A stretch of 39,164 bases of DNA from Bacillota bacterium (lineage in GTDB: Bacteria > Bacillota > Bacilli > Bacillales_A > Planococcaceae). The translations under genes were made by a program, and so were the position numbers. Numbering within the stretch: position 1 is the first letter of the stretch; each line of letters begins with the position of its first letter. The DNA lies in assembly GCA_023405135.1 (NCBI GenBank), contig JAEXYZ010000010.1:1-39164 (forward strand), written 5' to 3'. Under the pieces are notes generated by a model. It was not told where the DNA came from, made no database searches, and worked only from the letters and a program-made list of their open reading frames with translations. This document shows, in pieces, positions 1 to 9,232 of the stretch.

Positions 1-1149
1 GTAATTCATCATGCGGCGAACTGAAATAAAGCTATCTTTTGGACTTTTGTTTTGTGGATATGCAGCTGTACGATTGCCCCAAAACTTCCAGCCACCAACA
101 AAGTTTAATGCAGTCCCAATACCTTCTCCGTTTAAGTATGCAGCTTGATCTTGACCTAAAACGATTTCTGTTCCGTCTTCTAATACAGCCGAGTCCATTT
201 GTAAGTTTTTATTTGATGGTGAAACATACGGCACATTGTCATTTGACGTATCAACCTGGTTAATTAAACCTGCCAACTGTGTACTCATATGATATTGTTC
301 ACCCTCTAACGAAACTTTTGGCCAGAGAGCAATTTGATGTGTAGAAGAAATATTATTATTTGTTTTATATGCTTCTACTTGCGTATAGTTTTTAACTGTA
401 TCTGTTGGTAAATCACATAAGCCGATTGCTTTAAATAAACCGTTAATATTATTTGATTTTGCTCCAATCACAGCAGCAACATTCGGATCTGTTCCAAACT
501 TTGGGGCAAAAATCGTTCCAGGTACAATTCTAAATAGTGGAAAGATATGATTTATTAACTCTAAGCCCTTATATTTGCCATCTGTGCTTGTACCACCGAT
601 AATGTCTGCAGCTGTAACTGCTTTAGGATCAATAACTTTAAATTCTACTGTTAGTTTAGGAGCGACTGAGGTGAAAATATGAAGATATCCTTCGGAATCA
701 AATTCAAGTTCATATAATGTTTCATTTTCGGTATTTTGATATGTTGTAGTGCCATCCTCATTTTTCAAAACAACCGTTTCCGGTAGAATACCTTTCACTT
801 TTACAACAGCTTCACCATCAGTTACTTCCACTACTTTTGGTTCCCCAACTTTAAAATGTTTTTCTGGATCTAAAACATTTATAAATACAATTGGGGCACG
901 TTGAAATAACTTAAACTGAGATTTGATTGCTTCACATAGGGTATAGTCCGAAAAGTTGCTATCAAATCCTAGCTGTGAAGTTGCCTCTGAATATGTGTAG
1001 CAAAGAATTGGTTTATTTACTGGACGTTTTTCTTTTGGTACTTGGTTAATTGGTGCAGTACCAAATGCCACTGGTAAACCAATCATGGTTGTGATAACTG
1101 GTGTGTCAGATGAAGTTTCAAGTGTTGATACACCGTGTTGATACGTCAT
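1..1149 (-). CDS. Contractile tail sheath protein, C-terminus beyond the window
   Basis: An open frame of 383 codons starts with ATG at 1149 and runs off the left edge without a stop. The translated N-terminus (MTYQHGVSTLETSSDTPVIT) followed by a GLPVAFGTAP segment matches the start of P2 FI-type phage tail sheath proteins, where the HGV motif and the FGTAP stretch are typical. The sheath forms the contractile outer tube of myovirus tails and drives the inner tube through the host envelope. Near the visible end is a GWKFWGNRTA segment, as in the conserved C-terminal half of sheaths. The ribosome site AAAGGAG lies inside the last codons of the upstream 112-aa gene, so the two are probably translated together. 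It shows the phage has a contractile tail. Confidence 0.85.
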   Translation of the reverse strand, partial: MTYQHGVSTLETSSDTPVITTMIGLPVAFGTAPINQVPKEKRPVNKPILCYTYSEATSQLGFDSNFSDYTLCEAIKSQFKLFQRAPIVFINVLDPEKHFKVGEPKVVEVTDGEAVVKVKGILPETVVLKNEDGTTTYQNTENETLYELEFDSEGYLHIFTSVAPKLTVEFKVIDPKAVTAADIIGGTSTDGKYKGLELINHIFPLFRIVPGTIFAPKFGTDPNVAAVIGAKSNNINGLFKAIGLCDLPTDTVKNYTQVEAYKTNNNISSTHQIALWPKVSLEGEQYHMSTQLAGLINQVDTSNDNVPYVSPSNKNLQMDSAVLEDGTEIVLGQDQAAYLNGEGIGTALNFVGGWKFWGNRTAAYPQNKSPKDSFISVRRMMNY

Positions 1150-1152
1150 ACT

Positions 1153-1491
1153 CTAGTCACGCTCCTTTTTTGCCATGAATTCTAATACATTTTGGAAATG
1201 TCGGTATTCGATAGTTCCCTTTGTTTTAGTTTTTGGCTCCAATGTTGTTAACTTTGTTATAGGAACAAATAAATTTCTAATGGAAGGGCATTTTTTAATA
1301 AGCGCTTCAATGTGTATAGGAAATTTACCCTGAACAACGGTATATGTCGTTAATTGTGGTGTATTTGGACCAATATAAATTTGCTGTGTTGGTTCTACTA
1401 CATCTGTATCTGTTTTACTTGCATTTTCCACAGCTTCTGTTACGGCTTTGCCAACTACTTCTGTAGTAGCTTTTTCGCTTTTAATAGCCAT
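1153..1491 (-). CDS. Small phage tail-module protein of unknown function
   Basis: A 112-residue protein with no family I recognise. The first 40 residues are polar and low in complexity (many A, T, E, V, K), and the rest is more globular (QQIYIGPNTPQL through the charged end). It lies between the putative tail terminator and the sheath, overlapping the upstream gene by 11 bases with its start at 1491. Genes in this slot of contractile-tail phages are often tail completion or assembly factors, but nothing in the sequence proves this. The coding call rests on operon position, the overlap, and a plausible GGAGG site upstream. Confidence 0.7.
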   Translation of the reverse strand: MAIKSEKATTEVVGKAVTEAVENASKTDTDVVEPTQQIYIGPNTPQLTTYTVVQGKFPIHIEALIKKCPSIRNLFVPITKLTTLEPKTKTKGTIEYRHFQNVLEFMAKKERD

Positions 1492-1987
1492 TGTTTAATC
1501 CTCCTAAATTTTGTATTGTTCTCAGTTCAAAACTTAAATCCACTCCTAGGAAAAAGTACGGAAAGGTATCTTCTTCATGCGGATTCCAGATTGTCGGGTA
1601 TTGCAAAGGATATCGATCATCAATAATTGGGTTAGCATCAAGATCATTTAAGATAACTTGCATCGCTGTTACTGCGTCGTCAAAACCCCTGCGATCTAGA
1701 TTTTCATTTTTCACACCAATAATAAGCCCAACTTTTTGTATTAATGGTTCATAGTTAGCTTGTTTTGTACCAGGCATGAGCTTTACAACGACAAAAGGAA
1801 AACGGTCATCTTCATCTTTCATTTCACCATCTTCTGTATACTCTATTTCTGCAGAGTGTTGTTCAGGTGCATCTTGTTTATAAACGTTAAATGGTTTGGG
1901 ATCGTTATATAAAGTAGGTAATGGCGTAGTAGATAAAGCAACTTTAATACGATCTATTAATTTATTTTGTAAATCTGCTGGTGACAT
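1481..1987 (-). CDS. Putative tail terminator / tail completion protein
   Basis: A 168-residue soluble protein located between the GpZ-like gene and the sheath, where tail terminator proteins (lambda gpU, Mu gp37-type) usually sit. The N-terminus MSPADLQNKLIDRIKVAL and a central FPFVVVKLMPGTKQ strand are followed by a segment (VGLIIGVKNENLDRRGFDDAV) that looks like the alpha/beta fold of such proteins. These cap the tail tube and fix its length before head joining. ATG at 1987 is preceded by GGGGGTTAAG. The assignment rests mainly on position; I see no diagnostic catalytic or binding motif. Confidence 0.6.
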   Translation of the reverse strand: MSPADLQNKLIDRIKVALSTTPLPTLYNDPKPFNVYKQDAPEQHSAEIEYTEDGEMKDEDDRFPFVVVKLMPGTKQANYEPLIQKVGLIIGVKNENLDRRGFDDAVTAMQVILNDLDANPIIDDRYPLQYPTIWNPHEEDTFPYFFLGVDLSFELRTIQNLGGLNNGY

Positions 1988-1990
1988 ACC

Positions 1991-2551
1991 TTAACCCCCT
2001 GCATTTAAAATGCGATTTACTTCATGATTCAAACGAGTTTCAAAAGTAACGACTCCCTTTTTATAGACGTTATCCACGATTTCTTCATTACCCGCCATCT
2101 GTGGAACTGACGGACCAAAAAGACGCGAAATAGGAAGTCTTTTGTCTCCATCACGTTTAAACACCTTAATTCCGCTAATATTGGCAATAAAAGCACCCAT
2201 AATTTCCTTTGTACCATCCTTCTTTACAGCTATTTTTAACTGCTTTTTTCGGTTAGGTTGTACGGTTTTTGGTGAGACTTTAAATCGATCTAAAGGTAAT
2301 GCTGTGCCTCTTGCTCTTACTTCTGCGGAAAGATTTGAACGTGTAGCCTTTGTTTTCTTTAAATTCTCTTTTACATCTGTAGCTTTAACGTGATATTTTT
2401 CCCGCACGCCCTTCGTTATATTTGAAGCAACATTCTGCATTGTACGGTTTAATGAATTTGCAATTGCATTTGGAGCTTTGCTTTTAAATTCTCCTAGACG
2501 TTTTTCCACTTCGCGCAATTTTGCATCATCAACAATTACACGAATACTCAA
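1991..2551 (-). CDS. Minor tail protein Z (GpZ)-like protein
   Basis: A 186-residue basic protein. The N-terminal part (VEKRLGEFKSKAPNAIANSL, then LNRTMQNVASNITKGVREKYHV) is typical of the prophage minor tail protein Z family, related to lambda gpZ, which acts at the head-tail joining end of the tail. The start is TTG at 2551 and overlaps the stop of the upstream gene as TTGA; a GGTGAG site lies 9 bases upstream. It sits between the head-tail joining gene and the tail terminator candidate, as expected. Family-level confidence is good; the exact role in a contractile tail is inferred. Confidence 0.75.
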   Translation of the reverse strand: MSIRVIVDDAKLREVEKRLGEFKSKAPNAIANSLNRTMQNVASNITKGVREKYHVKATDVKENLKKTKATRSNLSAEVRARGTALPLDRFKVSPKTVQPNRKKQLKIAVKKDGTKEIMGAFIANISGIKVFKRDGDKRLPISRLFGPSVPQMAGNEEIVDNVYKKGVVTFETRLNHEVNRILNAGG

Positions 2552-2868
2552 CCGCTATGTCTCACCAATATGAAAATTAGAATATCTGCCTTGTTGTCTA
2601 CATCTAAAATGCGATAGCGCTTATGGTTGAAGTCTAATAATAAATCTGGCTTTGGAATGTTACCAAATGCAATTTTTGGAACATAAAAAAGAAGCTCAGC
2701 TTTTGTGAGCCTCTCTCCTTTTAGTAATTTTTGTCGTTCAAGTTCCTCATTATCGATAACCACACTCATTTCCTTGCCATTAATAACAACTATTTCAGCA
2801 AGTTCATCTGGATTGAAGAAAACTCGTTCAACATCTTGTCTATAAAAATCTTTAAATGTTCGTTTCAT
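2548..2868 (-). CDS. Head-tail joining (neck) protein, putative
   Basis: A 106-residue protein with a beta-rich C-terminal half ending in a DFNHKRYRILDVDNKADILIF stretch. It resembles the small barrel-like head-tail connectors (lambda gpFII type) in size, place and the RYRILDV pattern. Such proteins form a ring between portal complex and tail. Its start overlaps the upstream 142-aa gene by 17 bases and its stop overlaps the GpZ-like gene by 4 bases, so all three are translationally coupled. Assigned by context and general sequence character; no single decisive motif. Confidence 0.6.
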   Translation of the reverse strand: MKRTFKDFYRQDVERVFFNPDELAEIVVINGKEMSVVIDNEELERQKLLKGERLTKAELLFYVPKIAFGNIPKPDLLLDFNHKRYRILDVDNKADILIFILVRHSG

Positions 2869-3280
2869 CTAATTTCACGCCTGCAGCAACGATTTTTTTA
2901 ATAATTTCTGGTTTTTTATCATCAGAATCGAGTGTAATTTCATGTTTTTTCGCCAATTCTTTCAATTTTGGTACAGTTAATTCATCTAATTTAGCTTCTA
3001 ATTCTTTATTAAAATCAAGGTTATCATTGTTTGATTTACCACCATTTTGACTATCATTTTGGCTATTTTCACCCGAATTTTGATTATCTTTTTGACTATC
3101 TGTACCTAAATTGTTGTCTTGACTATCTCCATTATTTTTTTCAGCGATTTTTAACCTTGCTGAACCACCAGCTACTAACTTTTTCGCATAGTCCATGGCA
3201 CAAGCAAATTCCGTCCCAGATGGAAGGATCTGCCCATGATGAAACACGGACGTTTCGGCGATTAAAATTACTGTCGCCAT
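2852..3280 (-). CDS. Phage head-region protein with repeated Asn/Gln/Asp/Ser linker and SAP/Rho-N-like C-terminus
   Basis: A 142-residue protein in three parts. Residues 1-45 are a short ordered segment (MATVILIAETSVFHHGQILP). Residues 50-90 are a low-complexity linker of imperfect repeats such as NSQNDSQNGGK. The last 50 residues (LDELTVPKLKELAKKHEITL) have the helix-extended-helix pattern of SAP or Rho-N-terminal domains, which bind nucleic acid or act as small connectors. It lies directly after the DUF2190 gene. Small proteins of this design in head modules may bind the capsid or the neck, but the function is unknown. Start ATG 3280 follows AAAAGGAGGGG. Confidence 0.65.
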   Translation of the reverse strand: MATVILIAETSVFHHGQILPSGTEFACAMDYAKKLVAGGSARLKIAEKNNGDSQDNNLGTDSQKDNQNSGENSQNDSQNGGKSNNDNLDFNKELEAKLDELTVPKLKELAKKHEITLDSDDKKPEIIKKIVAAGVKLDETNI

Positions 3281-3294
3281 TACAACCCCTCCTT

Positions 3295-3618
3295 TTAATC
3301 GATTTTAACAACCGCAATAGTTCCATTGGCTGTTTTTGGCTCTACAACAAACCCTGCTATAACACCACCATCTGAAGCTTCTACTACCTTATCACCAGAT
3401 AAATATACCGTTTGACCAACCGTAAAGGCAGCGGTTGTATCAGCGGGTAATTTAAAGACACCAGTTATATGAATAGCTCCCTTAGCTCCGGCCGGAATGT
3501 CTGTTGCTGCTATACCAATACGGTTTGTAAGTGTTACTACGTCATTAGCTTTAATTTCTTCGCCGGTATTATTCACAAAATCAATCGTTTCTCCGCGTTG
3601 TTGATAAATAGCTTTCAT
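3295..3618 (-). CDS. DUF2190-family capsid-associated protein
   Basis: A 107-residue beta-rich protein. The opening (MKAIYQQRGETIDFVNNTGE) and the later VGQTVYLSGDKV and GVIAGFVVEPK segments are the recognisable pattern of DUF2190, found next to major capsid genes in many tailed phages and thought to be a capsid cement or decoration protein. It sits immediately downstream of the major capsid gene. Start ATG 3618 is preceded by AGGAGGATGTTTAA. Family assignment is firm; the decoration role is inferred from neighbours and relatives. Confidence 0.8.
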   Translation of the reverse strand: MKAIYQQRGETIDFVNNTGEEIKANDVVTLTNRIGIAATDIPAGAKGAIHITGVFKLPADTTAAFTVGQTVYLSGDKVVEASDGGVIAGFVVEPKTANGTIAVVKID

Positions 3619-3631
3619 TTAAACATCCTCC

Positions 3632-5077
3632 TTATTGTCCTTGACCTGGGTTTTTAACAACTGTTTTGTAATCTACTATCGACACGCCATAATCCATGTA
3701 AACGTCCCATACAAAGCCAAGTTGTCCTGCTGGTGCTTGTTTCATTACAATCGTAGGCATGTCCACACCATTCAAGAAGTCAACTTGAATTGGTGAACGC
3801 ATTTTATCAGCAGATAAATACCATTCAAGTTCGCCATTCGGATTTAAATCGTCTAATTCTGCATCAGAAACGATTTTAAATTGATTATAGAATGGGTTAT
3901 TTACACCAGTGATTTTTGCTGATGGATCAATAGTTGAGCCGATTAATTGTCCTGCTGCTGTTTCTAGTGTTGTAGGTACAATCATAAAGCGTGCTGGCGT
4001 ATTTAATTTCACTTCTCCACCTACTGCTGTTTGATTTTTCATTAAACGACGAGCTTGAGATAATGCTTCTACACTTGGAGCACTACCTGTTGCAAGGTTT
4101 TTATGATCTGCATGGAATAATGTTTTTCCATCCCAAATAGCAGGATTTGAAGCGAGCATTTTGTATACTAAACGGTTAATACCTAAGCGTGCTGATTGTG
4201 CGTATAACGCTGGAATTGTTGAAATAAAGTCCACATCATCATTAATGAAGGCTTGACGACTCATTGTAAATTGACGGCCATAAGTCAATAGCTGACGAAC
4301 TGGACCTTCTTCTGATTTTGGTGCATCATGTTTAAGTTCACCATTTTCTGCTACTGGTAATAGCTCTCCTGCAGTGCCCACTTGATATGTTTTTGTTGGT
4401 TTGAAGTCTTTTAATGTACCAGTTTTCACCCATTCTTGATACGTTGTTTGTGCATCCGTATAAGCTTTTTCAAACACTTGGCGTGCTGTTAAATCTATAA
4501 TTCCAGTAAACAATGACGTAGGTGTTAAGTATTGACGTAGTAAATCATCATCACTGTAACGATAAGAGTTTGAATACCCTTCAATACGTAGTGATTCTTT
4601 TGCTAATTCCTTTAAGCTCATACCACGTAATTCTTTTGCACCGTCAGTTGGGCGTTCTAATGACAAACCAACACGTAATGATAAACCATCAACTGCAGCT
4701 CGACGGAATTTATCATATTCAGAATCACCTACTTGAACACCTGTTGAACCTGGTTGGCGGTTCTTCATTTGTTTTTCCAAAATAAACTGACGTGCTTCAT
4801 CTAATGATTTTCCACCTCTAATAAATTCTTCCGGATCTTCATCAAAATTTCGGAATAAAGCTGTAATATCTGCTATACGTTGACGCTCCAATTCGATGGC
4901 ACGTTGGTTATCTTCTGGATTACCTGAATTTTGGTTATTCAAGGCACGTAATGCGTCAATTTGAGATTGTAACAAGTCAAATTCACGTTGTTCCTCTGTT
5001 GAAAGTGCGCGATTACCATCATTTTTTGCTGCGTTAATAATTTCTTGCTGACGTTGGATCATTTGTTCTATAGTCAT
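3632..5077 (-). CDS. Major capsid protein
   Basis: A 481-residue protein downstream of the prohead protease. Residues 1 to about 100 are charged and coiled-coil-like (EEQREFDLLQSQIDALRAL; ELERQRIADITALF), which fits a scaffold-type delta region removed by the protease. The rest contains blocks found in Mu gpT-like or HK97-fold capsid proteins: RQFTMSRQAFINDDV, WDGKTLFHADHKN, and RFMIVPTTLETAAG. This subunit builds the icosahedral shell. The start overlaps the protease stop (ATGA) with GGAGGG 8 bases upstream, so protease and capsid are translationally coupled. Length is somewhat above the HK97 capsid, as expected with an N-terminal scaffold region. Confidence 0.88.
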   Translation of the reverse strand: MTIEQMIQRQQEIINAAKNDGNRALSTEEQREFDLLQSQIDALRALNNQNSGNPEDNQRAIELERQRIADITALFRNFDEDPEEFIRGGKSLDEARQFILEKQMKNRQPGSTGVQVGDSEYDKFRRAAVDGLSLRVGLSLERPTDGAKELRGMSLKELAKESLRIEGYSNSYRYSDDDLLRQYLTPTSLFTGIIDLTARQVFEKAYTDAQTTYQEWVKTGTLKDFKPTKTYQVGTAGELLPVAENGELKHDAPKSEEGPVRQLLTYGRQFTMSRQAFINDDVDFISTIPALYAQSARLGINRLVYKMLASNPAIWDGKTLFHADHKNLATGSAPSVEALSQARRLMKNQTAVGGEVKLNTPARFMIVPTTLETAAGQLIGSTIDPSAKITGVNNPFYNQFKIVSDAELDDLNPNGELEWYLSADKMRSPIQVDFLNGVDMPTIVMKQAPAGQLGFVWDVYMDYGVSIVDYKTVVKNPGQGQ

Positions 5078-5715
5078 ATATTTAACCCTCCAATGTTTTG
5101 GTTTAATAAAATTTGGCGTTCATAGTATGAATAATCGCCTTTTTCATAAGCGTTATCATGATGATTTTGTTCTTCTTCATCAAAATCACGACCTACCCCT
5201 ACAGTTGCATCTGCAGGTACTGACACAATTGACACTTCGTATGGGAACCACCTTAATGCAATACTACATGGCCCTGTAAATTTACCGTTTGAAGAGGTCT
5301 TACCTGCGGCGACTTCTTCCCATGATTCAACACGATAACCAACCGATACTGCTTTCAAAGTGCCGGACTTTACTTTTTGATAAATAACTTCTGATTCTTC
5401 ATCATCATCAAATGTAACAGTTGCATAAGCCCTGTTATCCTTCACCCAAGCGCGATCAATTCGACCAATTACTTTGTCTCGATTATGGTTGTATAATAAA
5501 CAACCAATGTCATTTAAACGACTTAGATCAACTGCTCCCGGTTCATGCGAGAGTATTTCCATACCAAACCATCGTTCATATGGTTCTTCACTGGAAAACG
5601 ACAGTTCCACTGTTCGTGTATCTTCGTTTAATTCACGTAAATCAATCGTCAGATTCCGTTCCATCGTCAGATTCTTCGTCGGTTTGTTCTGTTTTGACGC
5701 TTTGACTTTCGGCAT
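5074..5715 (-). CDS. Prohead maturation protease (U35, HK97 type)
   Basis: A 213-residue serine protease that should cleave the capsid scaffold region during head maturation. Visible landmarks are the His in CLLYNHNRDKVIGRI (about H77) and the Ser in LKAVSVGYRVE (about S124), the positions of the catalytic pair in Caudovirales U35 proteases; FPYEVSIVSVPAD is also a family hallmark. An internal Met (residue 18) could start a shorter form, but AAGGGGGTGATATTAA just before the ATG at 5715 supports the longer one. The first 74 bases overlap the end of the portal gene in another frame. Confidence 0.87.
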   Translation of the reverse strand: MPKVKASKQNKPTKNLTMERNLTIDLRELNEDTRTVELSFSSEEPYERWFGMEILSHEPGAVDLSRLNDIGCLLYNHNRDKVIGRIDRAWVKDNRAYATVTFDDDEESEVIYQKVKSGTLKAVSVGYRVESWEEVAAGKTSSNGKFTGPCSIALRWFPYEVSIVSVPADATVGVGRDFDEEEQNHHDNAYEKGDYSYYERQILLNQNIGGLNI

Positions 5716-7141
5716 TTAATATCACCCCCTTTTCTTTTGCATAAGCAATTTCTTTTGCTCTTTGTTCAATAATTTCACGCCAATCTTGACCTGTGGAAGC
5801 CGCTATATTTTCAAGTGTTGTTAAATGGTTATCTAACATAATTTTGTTTGCTTCTGCTTCTTTCTTAGGATCAATCCATTTCATTCCTGGTGCAATCCAC
5901 TCATGTTTCAAATAAATTTCTTTGTTTTTATAGAAGTCTGGAATGTGTACAACACCTGATAAAACTGCAGCCTCTACGAATTCTTCATAAACCTCGTTTA
6001 AAAAATGGTCTTTAAAGACTTGCTGTTCCATTTCATAAGTACTTCTGTCTTCTAAAAGGCCTTGTCTTGCTGATGAATAATTAACTTGTGATAGATCACG
6101 TGCTGCAACTTCGTATGAAATACCTTGTGCACTACCTGTTAATCGTTGTTGTAAACGAAGAAAATCTGCAGCACCTGCTCCTTGAGCAGGTGGTTGAACC
6201 ACCTGTACTTCATCACCTGGATTTAATTCCATAATCATACCGGGGGAAAGTGTTTTTCCCGCATACTCAATAGGTTTGACACCACTATTCGTAACACCCC
6301 GTCCTAAGTTGCCATTGGGAATTAACTTTTTTATCATTACGGCTAATAATGCTGCCACTCGTTCTTTCACACTGACCGCTTCCATGTATTGATTCATATC
6401 CCGTACTCTTGGTAATGTTGTAGCAAGTTCTGATATTTCTCGTAATTGGCTAGGACGTTTCTTGCGATAAAGATAAATGACGTCTTTTGCATCAATTCTC
6501 TCGCTGTTGCCTGTCCAATTTCCAAATACATCATATTTTTTCACGAAATATCCAATAGGACGATTAAATTCGTTGTATTCTATACCTCCAACAACTCGAG
6601 CTGTGCTACTTACTCTCGTAATATCTAAATCTTCTACTTCGTATAATTGCAGCGTAAATGGTATAAAGTCGTTTTTTATATAGCGTTTCACAATAAAAAC
6701 GGCACCATCAACTCGGCGCCGTCTAATCATCATTTGGCATATTTCTACAAAGGACTGTTGTTGGCTAACATCACAATATTTTGGACGTGACCACTTTTTA
6801 AATAATTCTTCTAGCTGTATATTAAGATTTGCATTTGGTGTTTTAGCCTGTAAACGAAAGCCTGTACCTACCACATTTCGCTCGAATGCAAGTAAAATAC
6901 TTTCTAGAATATCGCTATTCCGTTCTAAATCTTGGCTTCTTGCCCGTATTACGTCACGATACGCACGATTAATTGTTTCTGCATTGGCGTTTACAGCACG
7001 CCAATTAGCATTTAATCTACCGTCACTTCCTGCATCATAGCCGCGCTCGTTCTTTCTTGCTTCTAAACTTTCTCGCCATAACATTCGTTCATAAGCTGCC
7101 TGTGGTGAAAAGACTGAAATCACTTTATCTAGTACATTCAC
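5642..7141 (-). CDS. Portal protein, lambda gpB family
   Basis: A 499-residue portal subunit; twelve copies form the DNA entry vertex and the docking site for terminase. The N-terminal MNVLDKVISVFSPQAAYERM, the ARSQDLERNSDILESILLAFERNVVGTGF block and the QGISYEVAARDLSQVNYSSARQ block are characteristic of the lambda portal (Phage_portal_2) family. The acidic C-terminus (DEESDDGTESDD) is read through the start of the protease gene. It follows the gpW-like gene by 6 bases. The size matches lambda gpB (about 530 residues). ATG 7141 has AGGTAGC upstream, a moderate ribosome site. Confidence 0.9.
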   Translation of the reverse strand: MNVLDKVISVFSPQAAYERMLWRESLEARKNERGYDAGSDGRLNANWRAVNANAETINRAYRDVIRARSQDLERNSDILESILLAFERNVVGTGFRLQAKTPNANLNIQLEELFKKWSRPKYCDVSQQQSFVEICQMMIRRRRVDGAVFIVKRYIKNDFIPFTLQLYEVEDLDITRVSSTARVVGGIEYNEFNRPIGYFVKKYDVFGNWTGNSERIDAKDVIYLYRKKRPSQLREISELATTLPRVRDMNQYMEAVSVKERVAALLAVMIKKLIPNGNLGRGVTNSGVKPIEYAGKTLSPGMIMELNPGDEVQVVQPPAQGAGAADFLRLQQRLTGSAQGISYEVAARDLSQVNYSSARQGLLEDRSTYEMEQQVFKDHFLNEVYEEFVEAAVLSGVVHIPDFYKNKEIYLKHEWIAPGMKWIDPKKEAEANKIMLDNHLTTLENIAASTGQDWREIIEQRAKEIAYAKEKGVILNAESQSVKTEQTDEESDDGTESDD

Positions 7142-7147
7142 TTTTGG

Positions 7148-7372
7148 CTACCTCCCGTCAAAAACAGCAACATAGGTTCCACCTAAAAGTGTTGAACTAG
7201 TGTTTTGATTATCTAGTAACGCTTGGAGCTCTTTCTGTCGCTGATATAAAGTCGATAAATCTGCACGTTTCAATCTGCTTGGCCCCATTTGGTATTCTTG
7301 GCCTCCGATTTCAATAGCTGCAATGGCTTCGTTTACTTGAGCTAATTGTTCCTCTACTGACAATCGTATCAC
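7148..7372 (-). CDS. gpW-like head-tail joining protein
   Basis: A 74-residue protein placed exactly between large terminase and portal, where lambda has W. Residues SVEEQLAQVNEAIAAIEIGG and YQMGPSRLKRADLSTLYQRQ match the gpW pattern: two helices with a small turn between them, and the R-x-x-L-x-x-L-y-x-R motif. gpW fills the portal opening after packaging so that the head can accept the tail. The ribosome site GAAAGGAGTG precedes ATG 7372. The family call is fairly secure. Confidence 0.82.
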   Translation of the reverse strand: MIRLSVEEQLAQVNEAIAAIEIGGQEYQMGPSRLKRADLSTLYQRQKELQALLDNQNTSSTLLGGTYVAVFDGR

Positions 7373-7378
7373 TCCTTT

Positions 7379-9232
7379 CTACACCCAACTGTTGTTTTTA
7401 TTTAACCAATCATTGTTGAAATCTATAGCCTTTTCATTCATGTTTTGTTCACTTGGAGAGGGTTGCATTTCTTCTTCTAAAGTTAGGCTTAAAGTACGTA
7501 CACCGAGAACATCAGCAACAGCCATTGCGTAAACCTCACAGTCTAAATAATGGTTATCTGCATGTGATGTTTTCGGTACCCATGTTAATTGCTTGGTTCC
7601 TTTTATGCGTATTTTGTGTTCAGCAGTTACTTGTTCCGCGTATTCCATATCACAACCTTGATAAACCATCCAACTGCCCTCGCCATTCGGCTTTGCTAAA
7701 CGTGCAGCAATCATATCTTTATATTTACCACCATCAACTAATAACAACTGCATCCCATAAGCACTAGAATGAGTTTTATTAACCTTACTGATACGGAAGT
7801 GAGAGTGTCCTCCTGCAATCCCTTTAACAGGAATTGCCCATTCTGAATTTCTTGCACAAAATTCATATACTTCATCAGTTTGGTCCCCAGAATCTATGCC
7901 AACAAGTTGTACTAATAAGACTTCACCGTTAGATTTCTTAAATTCCGAATTCATTATTTTTTCTACTTCTTTGAAGTTAAGTACCTGACCATGAGCAATA
8001 TTTTGGCTTGTTAGATATGGTCCCCAAGCACGTATCGTCCAGTATAAGCTGGTTTCCTGTACATCGACACCAGCTGTTAACATTACTGCCCAATCTGGGA
8101 CAACAAATTCTTCAAATTCTGTTTGTCGTTCTAAAACCATATCTGCATTTGTTTTTAATTTGGTGTCTTCCCAAGGTTCAGCCATCCAAGAGTTTATAAA
8201 GTTTTGGTATGCCTCTGGATCGTCTTTTGTAGTTAGATATTCTTTAGCAATTTCCGAAAATCGAACAAAAGGAGAATACAAGGTATTCATCCAAAAACAC
8301 ACTTTTCGTGGAAATTGAGTTTTTTGTGAAACAATTTCCCAACGTCCATCACGTAACATTTGAGCTTTATGTTTATCAGTAATATAACAACCGCATTCCT
8401 GACAAACATATTTTGCTGTTTCAGCACGGTCAGCAATCGATTCCACTTCTTCTTTGCTTGCCCATCTAATATTTTTAAATTTCAACTCAATAAACTCTCC
8501 GCAATGTGGGCAAGGTACTTTGTAGTGTTTAACAACATCTGCATCTTCTTTTGCTTTCCAAATATGTCCCGTCCTTAACGTCGGTGTAGAAGCCATAAAT
8601 ATTTTTCTATTTGAAAATGTTTTAGTACGTTCTCTTGATAATCTGATTGGATCAGCTTCTTTCTTTGAAGCACCTGGATACTTGTCGACCTCATCCAACA
8701 ATAGATATCTAATAGGTTTAGATGATAGACTTGCGGGTGAATTCGCACCTTCAAGGGTTATAAACATTCCATCAAACTGCAGTTCTAACAGCTCAGACTT
8801 ATTGGGATAGAATTTCTCTGCCAGTGGCTTAGAAACTTTAAACATTTCTTGCAATCTATTTTCAGATACGTGTTCAGCCAAATCTTGCGAAGGATAAACC
8901 ACCATACACGGTGAAGGATCTTGCATTACAAAATAACCTAATGCATTTTGCAAAACTTCTGTTCCACCTACTTGAGTCGGTTTTACGAAAATAATTTCTT
9001 CCGTTTGAACATTATTAAATTCATCCATAATTCCAACAAGATATGGTGTTACTGAGTTACGCCATGGTCCAGGAATTGCACTCGATTTACTGTCGAGTAT
9101 GCGATATTTCTCAGCCCATTCGCTCATCTTCATTTTTTCGGGAGGTTTTAGTGTTTTTAGAGCATTTTCAATAAATAGCGGCCATTTATTTTTTCCTTTT
9201 TGATTTTTTCGCACTATAAACACCATCCACAC
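7379..9232 (-). CDS. terL: Terminase large subunit, lambda GpA family
   Basis: A 617-residue packaging motor and nuclease. The ATPase half shows a Walker-A-like KPTQVGGTE (about 84-92) and Walker B YLLLDEVD (about 176-183), followed by the coupling segment IFMASTPTLRTGHIW. Two cysteine pairs (CPHC about 241, CQEC about 277) form the zinc-binding insert typical of GpA-type terminases. The C-terminal half has the nuclease acid segment AGVDVQETSLYW. It overlaps the small subunit by 47 bases. The start is unsure: GTG at 9232 is the longest choice, and an in-frame GTG near residue 7 is another. GpA terminases cut at cos sites, which fits the cos-like sequence upstream. Confidence 0.92.
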   Translation of the reverse strand: MWMVFIVRKNQKGKNKWPLFIENALKTLKPPEKMKMSEWAEKYRILDSKSSAIPGPWRNSVTPYLVGIMDEFNNVQTEEIIFVKPTQVGGTEVLQNALGYFVMQDPSPCMVVYPSQDLAEHVSENRLQEMFKVSKPLAEKFYPNKSELLELQFDGMFITLEGANSPASLSSKPIRYLLLDEVDKYPGASKKEADPIRLSRERTKTFSNRKIFMASTPTLRTGHIWKAKEDADVVKHYKVPCPHCGEFIELKFKNIRWASKEEVESIADRAETAKYVCQECGCYITDKHKAQMLRDGRWEIVSQKTQFPRKVCFWMNTLYSPFVRFSEIAKEYLTTKDDPEAYQNFINSWMAEPWEDTKLKTNADMVLERQTEFEEFVVPDWAVMLTAGVDVQETSLYWTIRAWGPYLTSQNIAHGQVLNFKEVEKIMNSEFKKSNGEVLLVQLVGIDSGDQTDEVYEFCARNSEWAIPVKGIAGGHSHFRISKVNKTHSSAYGMQLLLVDGGKYKDMIAARLAKPNGEGSWMVYQGCDMEYAEQVTAEHKIRIKGTKQLTWVPKTSHADNHYLDCEVYAMAVADVLGVRTLSLTLEEEMQPSPSEQNMNEKAIDFNNDWLNKNNSWV